Shown: positions 55,657-64,000 of the stretch, piece after piece
How positions within the stretch are numbered: position 1 is the first letter of the stretch
Layout of the letters: each line of letters starts with the position of its first letter
Assembly: GCA_963718145.1 (NCBI GenBank)
Contig: CAVQYJ010000023.1
Coordinates: 186,001-250,000 of the forward strand
Source: UBA7672 sp963718145
GTDB lineage: Bacteria > Pseudomonadota > Alphaproteobacteria > Caulobacterales > Hyphomonadaceae
DNA: 64,000 bases
Reading direction: 5' to 3'
Translations under genes and position numbers: made by a program
Notes under the pieces: model-generated
Told to the model about the DNA's origin: nothing
Database searches by the model: none
What the model saw: only the letters and a program-made list of their open reading frames with translations

Positions 55657-55696
55657 GAGTCCGCCCTTGAATCGGGCTATGCGCCGCCCGCTGAAT

Positions 55697-56155
55697 TCAG
55701 CGTTCCTCGATCAGTTCGATCTCGTTGCCTGCCGGATCTTTGACAAACCCGATTTTCGAGCCCGACGCCGCCGACTTTGTCGCTGGACGCGATACCACTC
55801 CGCCTGCCTTGACCGATTTCGCCATGACGGCGTCGAGGTCCGAAACACCAAATATGAGATTCGACACCGACGGCGCGGGAGCTGCTGGCGCCCGCAGGAT
55901 GATCACGACCTTCGGAAGCTTGCTGGCGGACGCCGCCTCAACCGTTTCGCCATAGTTGAGAATGATCTCGAACAGGGCGCCGTCACGGTCGATGCGCCGG
56001 ATTTCCTTGAGGCCGAACACCGACTGGTAGAATGTCGCCGTCTTCGCAACATCAGGCGCCGAGACGCGGGCGCTGCGCAGGCGCGACTCCTGTGCTCCAG
56101 CCGGCCCGGCAGCGACCAGAGCAGCAAGGGCGATGCTCGCAAGAATCCTCATCAT
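55697..56155 (-). CDS. Exported VOC/glyoxalase-fold protein
   Basis: 152 aa. Signal peptide 1-22 (ends AGAQ), then a VOC domain: SARVSAPDVAKTATFYQSVFG, split here at the Pro, and GFVKDPAGNEIELIEE at the end. VOC proteins bind divalent metal through paired His/Glu/Gln, and the Glu in EIELIE is present. A periplasmic VOC protein is uncommon. Last gene of the DUF1592 operon, 9 bases after the stop of the preceding gene once that gene's frame break is corrected. Confidence 0.8.
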   Translation of the reverse strand: MMRILASIALAALVAAGPAGAQESRLRSARVSAPDVAKTATFYQSVFGLKEIRRIDRDGALFEIILNYGETVEAASASKLPKVVIILRAPAAPAPSVSNLIFGVSDLDAVMAKSVKAGGVVSRPATKSAASGSKIGFVKDPAGNEIELIEER

Positions 56156-56164
56156 GTGGCCCCC

Positions 56165-57464
56165 TTACTTGCCTTCGCCTGGCGCTGCCTTCGACGCCGA
56201 CAGCGTCGCCGGCGGCGGGATCGGCACATGCGGCCCGGCAAGGATGACCCCGCCGCGAGTCAGGCACGATGCCGTCCTTGACGCGGTACTTGTTGGTGAA
56301 GAAAGCCATCAGCCGCGGCCCCTCAGGCGGCGCGACGGATTTGTAGGACGCTACCTGCGTCGCCTGCTGTCTTGCGTCCGGCGTCATCACATAGGCCGGG
56401 ATCGCGTTGATGCGCATCGCCGTGGAGATATGCGTCTTCTCACCTCCCGGCCCTGTCGGACTGTAGTCGGCATTGCGCTTGAGCGAATACCAGACGCCCG
56501 GAAGCTCGACCCAGGTCAGCTGCTCGATCACCGAACCGCGCGCCTCGACCCAGCCATTGTAGATGTCCTTCCACGGACGATAGCCGCCCAGCATGCCGGA
56601 CAGCGTCCCGTCAGGCTTCATCTCCAGATCGACCCTCGCCTTCAGGAGCTGGAGGTAGCGCGTATAGCTCGGATCGCGCAGCCAGATCTCGTCGGTCGCC
56701 TGGTCGGACACGATGTGGCCGTTCACGGTCCTGACGTCCATCAGGCCTTCAAAGCGCGCGTGCGGCTGGATGCGGAAGGTGTAGTTCCTGGCGATCTCGC
56801 CGAGACCATCCTTCACCAGCGCGTCGCTGCTGTCATAGAAACCGATCTTGACCTTGTCGTCATTCATCGGGTCGTTGCCCTCGCCGCGAACAACGATGGC
56901 GACGGTCCACTTGCCTTCGCGCATCTCGTCATTGCGGCTTTGCGCGCCGTACGACATGCGCGGCGGCCCGCGATAATTCTTCCAGCAGCCGAGCGACTTG
57001 TAGAACTGGTTGTCGATGCCCCGTTCGCCCCTGGGGCTCACGAAACCGGTATTCGTATCGCCGTCGAGGTCCAGTCCCTCGCCGATCTTGCCCGTGACGC
57101 CAACAAGGCCCGGATCCGCTCCGGCTTCTGGATTGACGTAGATGTTCTCGCGATCATTGCCGCGGAAAGCCATCTGGTTCTGGCCATGGTTCGGAATGCG
57201 GAAGGGATGGGACGGATCGCGCAGCCAGCGAGCCTCCTGCTCGGTGTAGCCGACCTTCATCAGGACCTTGACCCAGTCCGGCTCGCCATTGGTGCCCTTC
57301 GGGCAGTCCGTGCCGGGATCGGCCAGGCCGGCCTTGGCGCCATAGTACATCGCCGGCTCGTACCATTCGACGACGTAGGTCTTCGTCCATTCCGCGGCGG
57401 CGGTTCCTGTCGCGCCGAGCGCAACAGCTGCAATTCCCAGAAGTTGAAGGAGTCCGGTTTTCAT
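56165..57464 (-). pseudogene. Secreted protein of unknown function, frame broken near its end
   Basis: Signal peptide 1-24 (ends TAAA). About 400 residues with WYEPAMYYGAKAGLADPGTD and repeated Asp/Gly-rich strands; no family recognised. The main frame stays open to 56052 but becomes Arg/Cys-rich noise overlapping the VOC gene. A one-base deletion in the CCCC run at 56248-56251 restores GGVILAGPHVPIPPPATLSA and a TAA at 56165-56167, immediately before the VOC start. The 1300-nt span is one base over a multiple of three. The repaired protein is about 432 aa. It sits 11 bases after the DUF1552 gene. Confidence 0.75.
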
Positions 57465-57475
57465 GTCCTGTCCCC

Positions 57476-58828
57476 CTAAGCCATGACTTCGCTGATCGGA
57501 CGCGAGGTCTTCATCGCGCCCGCGCCGAACTCTCCAACGGCCAGACCCGCAAGCTGCTGCGCCGTGAGCGACACGCGCGTCACCGACTCGCCCTTCATCG
57601 CGATATGCTGGCCCGCCTTGTGCCTCCCGCCAGCTCCGCCGGCGAACAGGATCGGGATGTTCTCCAGCGAGTGGATTTTCGCATAGCCCGTGTCGCTGAA
57701 CGCCATGATGAGGCTGTGGTCGAGCAGCGTGCCGTCGCCTTCCTTGATCGCCTCCATCTCGTTCAGGAAGTCGCCGAAGGCCCGCATGGTCAGCCCCGCG
57801 AGTTCGCTCGACTTCGGCTGGTAGCCGATCCTGGCGTCGGTGGGCTCATCATGCGTGATCTGGTGATAGGTCTTGGTGTCGCCGGCCACATAGGTGATCG
57901 AGGAGCCGGGCGAGTGAACCATGTTGAAGACCCGCGTCTGGTTGCACGCGAGGCCCATGGCCAGCAGCTTGGCCATCGTCTTCACATGGTCGTTGACGAC
58001 GTCGAGCGTCACGGATTTCGGCGTTTCCTCGGGCGACCCCGGAATGACGCAGGCTTCGCATTTTTCCGGCCGCTGCAGTTGCAGCGCGAGCTGGTTTTCA
58101 ACCTCGCGCAAGGATGTGAAATACTGATCCAGCTTGACCTGGTCGGTGCGTCCCACGTCGGCCATCAACGCGCGCCGCTCGTCGCCCACGGCCGACAGCA
58201 CGCTCTTGCGCAGCATCGTGTCGGGATCGGGCTTCCAGTCCGGATTGTTGGGATCCTGGAAGCCGTTGCCGAACAGGCGCGTGTAGAGCGAGATCGGCGT
58301 CGTTTCGGGGGTCGCGAATGTCTTGCCCGTGCGTGTGGAATAATTCGCCGAGGCAATCCCGGTTGCCGACAGGTCGATCTGCTTGAAGCGGCTGGAGGCG
58401 CCCAGCGCATCCGCGATCTTGGTGTCGAAGGACGGCGCCTCCATCTGGTTTGTCAGGGAAGGGGCAATGCCGGAAAGGATGGAAGCGTGGCCGCTCCAGT
58501 GAACGATGTTCGGCTTGCCGTCGCCGATGACGCGGAAGCCCGAGAAGACCGACACCTTGTCGCGCAGATGGGCGAATGATTTCAGTTCCGGCGTCACCTC
58601 ATAGCCGCGGCCTGTCTTCTTCGGAACCCAGCGCGTTCCGCCACTGGGCGTGTCTGTCAGCCCCAGCCCCCAGAAATACGTGCCGAAGCGAACCGGAAGC
58701 TTGGCGCCATCCGCCCAGGCCGCCCCGTTGCCATCAAGGAATGTGTCGAGGGTCGGTATGCCGATGCAGACGGCAGCCCCGCCGAGCAGTCCGCGCATGA
58801 CGGATCGGCGATTGAAGCGGTTCGTCAT
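57476..58828 (-). CDS. DUF1552 protein
   Basis: 450 aa. The N-terminus NRRSVMRGLLGGAAVCIG is a Tat-like signal. RFGTYFWGLG, HWSGHASILSG and QIDLSATGIASANYST are features of DUF1552, which has an alkaline-phosphatase-like layout. DUF1552 genes nearly always follow DUF1592-type genes, in Planctomycetes, myxobacteria and marine proteobacteria; function is unknown. GAGAAGGAAG precedes the ATG, which overlaps the upstream stop (ATGA). Confidence 0.85.
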   Translation of the reverse strand: MTNRFNRRSVMRGLLGGAAVCIGIPTLDTFLDGNGAAWADGAKLPVRFGTYFWGLGLTDTPSGGTRWVPKKTGRGYEVTPELKSFAHLRDKVSVFSGFRVIGDGKPNIVHWSGHASILSGIAPSLTNQMEAPSFDTKIADALGASSRFKQIDLSATGIASANYSTRTGKTFATPETTPISLYTRLFGNGFQDPNNPDWKPDPDTMLRKSVLSAVGDERRALMADVGRTDQVKLDQYFTSLREVENQLALQLQRPEKCEACVIPGSPEETPKSVTLDVVNDHVKTMAKLLAMGLACNQTRVFNMVHSPGSSITYVAGDTKTYHQITHDEPTDARIGYQPKSSELAGLTMRAFGDFLNEMEAIKEGDGTLLDHSLIMAFSDTGYAKIHSLENIPILFAGGAGGRHKAGQHIAMKGESVTRVSLTAQQLAGLAVGEFGAGAMKTSRPISEVMA

Positions 58829-60559
58829 CTTCCTTCTCCAGGAGAGGTTTTGGCCGCGCTGCCGGATGCGGGCGGCGCGGATTTGGGTTCGAGGTTTGCG
58901 GGCTTGACGACCTTGAAGAATTCGGGGCTCGCAATCATGCTTCTGTACAGGTCCGCCATGCGATATCCAGCCTTGGCGAAAGCCGCGGTCTGTCCGGTGA
59001 GATAGTCGCTCTCCTTGTAGTCGACCGGCCTGCCCTGCCCGTAATAATAGACGTTGCGAACCAGGCATGCCGGCACGAGGGGGCTGTCGTGAAGATATCG
59101 TCCCAGCCCCTGCGCGCCTGAAAACGTCGTGGCGCCGATCTCCGCGCTCACATCGATGGGCTGCCCGTTCTCGAGCGTCCGGCGCTGCCCCATCCCGTCA
59201 AAATGCTCCAGCGTCAGGCCGACCGGATCGCTCATGCGGTGACAGGTCGAACAGCCCGGATTGGTCATGTGGTCGATCAGCCGCGAGCGCACAGTCCCGT
59301 TGGCTGTCGCCTGAACCTTGGAGAAGTCCACATTGGGCGGCGGAGGCGGCGTCGGCACGCATAGGAAGATGTCGTTGAGATTGACGCCTCTGAGCGTCGG
59401 CGACGAACTGCCGGGGTGCGCAAACAGGGAGAGGAATGTCGCCTGCGTTAGAACTCCCGATCGTTCGGAGTCTTCCGGAAAGCTGATGCGCGCCCACGTC
59501 TCCGCCGATGGGTAGGGCACGTTGTAGACCGCCGCCAGCGAGCGGTTCACATAGGTGTCGCGCGTCGTGAAGATATCGCGATAGTCGCCTCCGCGGACAA
59601 CCAGCAGGTCGACAAGCGATCTTCAGCGTCTCCTCGCGCGCGCCATCGGCCACCGCCTGCGAGAACATGGGATAGGTCGCCGGATCCTTCGTCAGATTGT
59701 CGAAGCCATCGAAGCGCAGCATGTCGGTGAAAAAGGCGCGCACGCCCTCAGCCAACCGCGGTGATGCAATCATCCGTTCGACCTGCCTGCCCAGGACGTC
59801 GGGCGCATGGATCGCTCCGGTGCGCGCCGCCTGCAGCAGGTCCGCATCGGGCGCGCTGTCCCACAGGAGATACGCCAGCCGCTCGGCTTTCGTGTAGCCG
59901 TCGAGACGGAATTCCCCGGGACGCGCTGGATCGGCCTCCGCCCGCTCCACCCTGAACAGGAACTCCGGCGAGACCAGCAGGCTGATCAGCGAGAATTTCA
60001 GTCCCTTGTAGAAATCGCCTGAAACGCCTGCAGCCTCGCGCCAGGTAGCCAGGCGGCTGGCGGTTTCTGCGCCGCTCAGCGGCCGCCGGAAAAGCTGCTG
60101 GCCGCGCGTCTTGATGAACTGCTCGGCGCAGGCGGCATCCACCGCGCCGGCGGGTGCGGGCCTGCATCCAACCAGCGCATCACGATTTTTTCCGTCGATG
60201 ACCTGATCGGAGATTGAGCGGGCCACCGTGAAGTATTGCTCAAGGCCCGTCGTTGAAATCGAAAGCTGCGCGTTGCCGATCGCCTGAAGCCCGTCCTGGC
60301 GCTGCTCCGGTTCGAACCTCGCGTTGATCGATATGTCTGGCCCGAAGGCGTCCGCAATGATGCGCCGGTACTGACTTTCCGTCAGCCGCCGGTACGCGAC
60401 CTTGAAACTTGACGTATCAACGAAGGGAGCTTCGGCGCTGTCCGTCGGCGCCGCTTCAACGTGGTGGACAGGGGAATTGCTTCCAACAGTCGTCGAGCAG
60501 GCGACCATGGCGCCGAGCGAGGCCGCCGCCGCGGCCAGGATGGCCGTCCTTGCTTGCAT
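58825..60559 (-). pseudogene. DUF1592-type (DUF1595/1592/1588/1585) protein, frameshifted
   Basis: The ATG at 60559 has GGGAGG five bases upstream; the signal peptide has lipobox MVAC. The first 315 residues carry DUF1595/DUF1592 features (FRRPLSGAETASRLATW, VSPEFLFRVERAE). At about 59620 an extra base (AAG-A-TCG on the coding strand) shifts the frame; SLVDLLVVRGGDYRDIFTTR continues in the next frame to the DUF1588/1585 part, with CSTCHRMSDPVG and the final PEFFKVV. The 1735-nt span is one base over a multiple of three. Repaired length is about 577 aa. CSTCH resembles a c-type haem site. Confidence 0.85.
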
Positions 60560-60911
60560 TCTCGCCTCCCGCTCCGCCGGGATCTTGCGCCCCGAACCGG
60601 CCTGAATAGACACCAATCCGGGCGCAACGGCCAATAACAAACTTCGGCGTCCTGCAACCCTGTGCTCGGGCGCGGGACATTCAGCGGATCTCGTTGCCCC
60701 AGCGCCCAAGCGCCCAAGCGTCCCCTGGGACACGCAGCAGGCGAAGCAGCGCCAGGTCGGCAGGATCGATCCCTGCCCAGGCATCGCTGGACGGTCCGGT
60801 CCGGGGGAGGAGAAACGTTGGCCTAGACGTCGAAGATCGACTTTGAGCAGCTTCTGTCCCGTCACGCAGAGCCCCGTTGCCTCACCCTTCGCCGCCGGGC
60901 ATCGTGGACGG
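60560..60911. other. Divergent promoter region
   Basis: 352 bp between the DUF1592 operon and the FGE/sulfatase operon. GCGCCCAA is repeated near 60700-60718. No clear -35/-10 pair or gene stands out. Confidence 0.4.
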
Positions 60912-61943
60912 ATGCGCCTGTTCCGTTGCGCGATTGTCGGCCTCGCCGTCCTTGCGTCCTGCAGCCCGGGCTCACCGGACGCAGGTCCGGCCCCCTCGTC
61001 CTGTCTGAAAACGGCGGCCGCAAATCCTGCGCCATCGACTGCTGGGATGACGCACGTGGAGGGTGGCGATTTCGTCATGGGCGCCAGGCCGATGCACAGC
61101 GAAGAGGGGCCGCCGCGCCCGACCCACGTCGAATCGTTCTCGATCGACACGACCGAGGTGACCAATCGCGACTTCGCGCAGTTTGTCGCCGCGACCGGTT
61201 ACGTCACCCTGGCAGAGCAACCGCTTGATCCAAAATCCTATCCAGGCCTTTCGGCGGACCTGCTGCAGCCGTCGAGTCTCGTATTCGTGGGCGCCGACCG
61301 TCCTCGCGCCGGGCCCGGCGACTGGTGGGCCGTGGTTCCGGGCGCTCACTGGAAGCGTCCGCTGGGACCAGGAAGCTCGATTGAAGGGCGCGACCTGTGG
61401 CCGGTTGTGCACATCGCCTGGGCCGACGCGATGGCCTATGCCGCCTGGCTCGGCCGCGACCTTCCGACCGAAGCGGAGTGGGAATATGCGGCTCGCGGCG
61501 GACTTGACGGCGCAACCTATGGCTGGGGTGACGCTGCTGTGGGCGAGACGCCACGCGCCAATACCTGGCAAGGGATCTTCCCCGTGAACGATTCAGGTGA
61601 AGACGGCTACAAGGCCGAGACGGCGCCGGTCGGTTGCTTCCCGCCGAACGGCTTTGGACTCCACGACATGTCGGGAAACGTCTGGGAATGGACGCGCGAC
61701 TGGTACGCGCCGGGGCTGGATGCAGACGACGCGACGGCGCGCGGTCCTGCGGAATCGCAATCCCTTGATCCCGGCGAACCCGGCGTCGCCAAGCATGTCA
61801 TCAAGGGCGGCTCATTTCTTTGTGCGGACAACTACTGTCTCCGCTATCGCCCGTCGGCCCGGCAGGCAGGGCCTACCGACACAGGCTCCAGTCATATTGG
61901 TTTCCGCACTGTGTTGCGCGACGTCACCGTCGGGGCGCAGTAG
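60912..61943 (+). CDS. Lipoprotein formylglycine-generating enzyme (second copy)
   Basis: 343 aa from the ATG at 60912. The signal peptide ends LASC (Cys17), a good lipobox. FGE fold from about residue 45: EGGDFVMGARPMHSEE, LPTEAEWEYAARGGLDG, GNVWEWTRDWY. C-terminal GGSFLCADNYCLRYRPSAR has Cys304 and Cys309 as C-x4-C, the catalytic pair. It is followed 53 bases later by a sulfatase, its likely substrate. Longer loops distinguish it from the copy at 28297. Confidence 0.87.
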   Translation: MRLFRCAIVGLAVLASCSPGSPDAGPAPSSCLKTAAANPAPSTAGMTHVEGGDFVMGARPMHSEEGPPRPTHVESFSIDTTEVTNRDFAQFVAATGYVTLAEQPLDPKSYPGLSADLLQPSSLVFVGADRPRAGPGDWWAVVPGAHWKRPLGPGSSIEGRDLWPVVHIAWADAMAYAAWLGRDLPTEAEWEYAARGGLDGATYGWGDAAVGETPRANTWQGIFPVNDSGEDGYKAETAPVGCFPPNGFGLHDMSGNVWEWTRDWYAPGLDADDATARGPAESQSLDPGEPGVAKHVIKGGSFLCADNYCLRYRPSARQAGPTDTGSSHIGFRTVLRDVTVGAQ

Positions 61944-61996
61944 CGGCCGGCCGGAGGACGTGATTGCCTGCGGCCCTAGTTCGGGAGTTCCGGGGA

Positions 61997-63625
61997 ATGG
62001 CGGATCAGTTCGCAAAACTCGTTGCGCGCATGGCGATGGCGGCTGCCTTGTGCGCCCTGCAGGCGTGTTCGCCACAAAAGGCGCTGGCCCCCAGCGCGGA
62101 TCAAGCCGCACCTCCAAGAAACATCGTCTTCATCCTGCTGGACGACCTGCGCTTCGACGCCATGGGCTTCCTGACTCCCGGCCTTGAAACGCCCAACATC
62201 GATTTCCTGGCGGCGCACGGCGTCTACTTTCCGAACGCAGTGGTGACCACGTCGCTTTGCTCGCCGAGCCGCGCAACGATCCTGACAGGCCAAACCACGG
62301 CCAATCACCGCGTGGTGGACAACAACAACTCTTCCGAGGACGGCCTCGTCTTCTTTCCGAAGTATCTGCAGCAGGCAGGCTATCAGACAGGTTTCTTCGG
62401 CAAGTGGCATATGGGCAATGCGACCGACGCGCCGCGCCCGGGCTTCGACAAATGGGTCAGCTTCAGGGGCCAGGGGACGTATTTCCCGACGGACGCGCTG
62501 ACGCGCGAGCAGGTCGCCAACGGCCAGGTGCAGATGCTCAATGTCGACGGCAAGGAGACGAAGCGCGCCGGCTATATCACGGATGAGCTGACCAGCTACG
62601 CGCTCGACTGGCTTCAGCATGGGCGCGATCAGTCGAAACCCTTCTTCCTCTACCTCTCGCACAAGGCTGTTCACAGCGATCCACTGACCACGGAGAAATA
62701 CACGGACCAGTACAGGCAGCTCGACATCAAGCTGCCGGCCAGCATGGCCAACACGGAATCGAACAATCGCGGCAAGCCGATGTGGGTGCGCAACCAGCGC
62801 AACTCGTGGCACGGGGTGGACTTCCCCTATCATTCCGACCAGGACCTCCGGGATTATGTCCGGCAGTACTACAGGACCCTGAGCCCGGTGGACGACAGCG
62901 TCGGGCGTCTTCTCGCTTATCTGCGCGACGCGGGACTCGAGAAAAACACCTTGGTCGTCTTCTACAGCGACAATGGCTTCCTGTTCGGCGACCACGGCCT
63001 CATCGACAAGCGCAACGCTTACCAGCCATCGGTGCGTGTGCCGCTTGTGATGTATGCGCCAGGACTTCTGCCCGAGGGCGTCGTCAATCCAACGCGCGTG
63101 AGAAATCTGGATATGGCGCCGACATTTCTCGACGTGGCCCGCATGCCGCCGCCCGGACAATTCGAAGGCCGCAGCTTCCTTCCTGTTGCGACGGGCGCGG
63201 TGACGCCCGACGTCTGGAAGGCGCCGGACTTCATCTACTCCTATTACTGGGAGTGGACCTTTCCGCACACGCCCACGACCTTTGCGATCGAGAGCGGAAC
63301 GACGAAATACATCCAGTACCATGGCGTCTGGGACGTAGAGGAACTCTATGACCTGTCAAAGGATCCGGATGAACTCGACAATCTCATCGACGATCCTGCA
63401 TGGCTTGAAACCAAGATTGATCTTCGCGATCGCCTCTTCGCGGGCCTCGCCAACGAGCGCGGCGAACACGTCGTGCCCTACAGCAAGCGCAATGCCGAAG
63501 GCATTGTCTGGCGAAATGAAAGCGGCGCCCGCGCCGCCGACTTTCCGTCAAAATGGCTCAAGCCTCCCAACCGGCCAGACAAGCTGAGCGGTGTTTTCCC
63601 ACAAACGCCTGCCAAACGCGATTGA
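61997..63625 (+). CDS. Sulfatase (lipoprotein), second copy
   Basis: 542 aa. Signal peptide with lipobox LQAC (Cys24). Metal ligands in FILLDDLRFDAMG, formylglycine Cys88 in LCSPSRATILTG, FFGKWHMGNATD and FYSDNGFLFGDHG are all present. The family resembles glycan sulfatases near arylsulfatase A. The ATG at 61997 has a weak ribosome-binding site. Operon with the FGE before it. Confidence 0.92.
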   Translation: MADQFAKLVARMAMAAALCALQACSPQKALAPSADQAAPPRNIVFILLDDLRFDAMGFLTPGLETPNIDFLAAHGVYFPNAVVTTSLCSPSRATILTGQTTANHRVVDNNNSSEDGLVFFPKYLQQAGYQTGFFGKWHMGNATDAPRPGFDKWVSFRGQGTYFPTDALTREQVANGQVQMLNVDGKETKRAGYITDELTSYALDWLQHGRDQSKPFFLYLSHKAVHSDPLTTEKYTDQYRQLDIKLPASMANTESNNRGKPMWVRNQRNSWHGVDFPYHSDQDLRDYVRQYYRTLSPVDDSVGRLLAYLRDAGLEKNTLVVFYSDNGFLFGDHGLIDKRNAYQPSVRVPLVMYAPGLLPEGVVNPTRVRNLDMAPTFLDVARMPPPGQFEGRSFLPVATGAVTPDVWKAPDFIYSYYWEWTFPHTPTTFAIESGTTKYIQYHGVWDVEELYDLSKDPDELDNLIDDPAWLETKIDLRDRLFAGLANERGEHVVPYSKRNAEGIVWRNESGARAADFPSKWLKPPNRPDKLSGVFPQTPAKRD

Positions 63626-63731
63626 GCTTGGATCCATGTCAGCGCGGAAGCGATCAACGCTTCAACGTCCCTGGCCCGAAGATGGAAAACCTCTGGCTGT
63701 GTGGCGACCGAAATGGGGTCGACGCTCTCCG

Positions 63732-63906
63732 AATTCCCTGCTTGCAGGGAATTTTCCCCGATTTTGCGACCGCTCTCGAGGGGCAGACCGCGCGCAAGGA
63801 CCGGCAACTAGCCAAGTTTTTCCATTCTCGGCCGCGTCTCCGCGTGAAAAGAGCAGGGAATTTTCAAGCGGGGTGCAGGGAATTCTGGAACGCCTAGCAG
63901 GGAATT
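63732..63906. repeat. GCAGGGAATT iterons and inverted pair
   Basis: GCAGGGAATT occurs at 63744-63753, 63853-63862, 63875-63884 and 63897-63906. The last three are exactly 22 bp apart. The first pairs with AATTCCCTGC at 63732-63741 as a perfect 10-bp inverted repeat with a TT spacer. The rest of 63626-64000 holds no supportable gene. Confidence 0.75.
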
Positions 63907-64000
63907 TTTCCGATTTGGCTGGCGCAGCGGGCGGCAGTCGAGCGAAGCCTCCCGACATGAAAGACCGAACCGGACCAAGCTCTGGCGCGATGGAGACAAC

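Noticed and set aside
1..64000. CRISPR array
   Set aside because: No regularly spaced repeats of suitable length; the 22-bp iterons at the end have only 12-base gaps and three adjacent units.

Overview
The window is a GC-rich, gene-dense stretch of a Gram-negative bacterial chromosome. The gene families point to an alphaproteobacterium, probably near the Caulobacterales/Hyphomonadaceae. These include a MucR/Ros zinc-finger regulator, a DUF2336 protein, a PAS_5-type protein, a NodN-like MaoC protein, an Mrp-type antiporter operon with a fused MbhD-MbhE-MnhB subunit, a serine-palmitoyltransferase-like enzyme, OmpW porins and an autotransporter. The placement is an inference; no rRNA or tRNA gene was seen.

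Layout. (1) 0-3.5 kb is an accessory island. It has two divergent IS1595-like transposase genes (the second frameshifted), tiny ORFs, a conserved-looking 49-aa protein and a convergent DUF3800 gene. Three promoters here share one architecture: TAGGA-N6-TCCTA, nine bases, then a TTGACA-like -35 box. (2) 3.5-8 kb holds a G-rich tract, a long palindromic repeat, a YncE-like lipoprotein, a secreted seven-cysteine mini-peptide, a YbgC thioesterase, a zinc-ribbon protein with a natural penta-His tail, a PAS_5 protein and MucR. (3) 8.0-16.2 kb is an eight-gene, translationally coupled Mrp-type cation/proton antiporter operon with three NuoL/M/N-type subunits. (4) 16.3-26 kb holds a DUF2336 protein, a DoxX-like membrane protein, an MFS transporter, an unusual ribbon-helix-helix/transmembrane/EF-hand fusion, a NodN-like hydratase, a GT87-type membrane protein, a protease II-like peptidase and a TetR regulator. 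(5) 26-31.7 kb has a quinohaemoprotein dehydrogenase, a sulfatase/formylglycine-generating-enzyme (FGE) pair and an LpqC-like esterase, nearly all exported and mostly lipoproteins. (6) 32-35.4 kb is one large autotransporter. (7) 35.7-45.4 kb is a signalling island: a diguanylate cyclase, a GGDEF-EAL protein, two stand-alone response regulators, a hybrid kinase with two receiver domains, and two divergent paralogous kinases. (8) 45.6-52.7 kb has an alpha-oxoamine synthase, two OmpW proteins and a GT4 fusion protein followed by a GH130 phosphorylase. (9) 52.9-63.6 kb has a DUF6351 hydrolase, a small hydrolase, a DUF1592/DUF1552/unknown/VOC operon and a second FGE/sulfatase pair. (10) The last 0.4 kb is a non-coding repeat region with 22-bp-spaced iterons.

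Single-base frame breaks occur in four otherwise intact-looking genes (about 1575, 13890, 56250 and 59620). At least one lies in a homopolymer. They may be sequencing errors rather than real pseudogenes.
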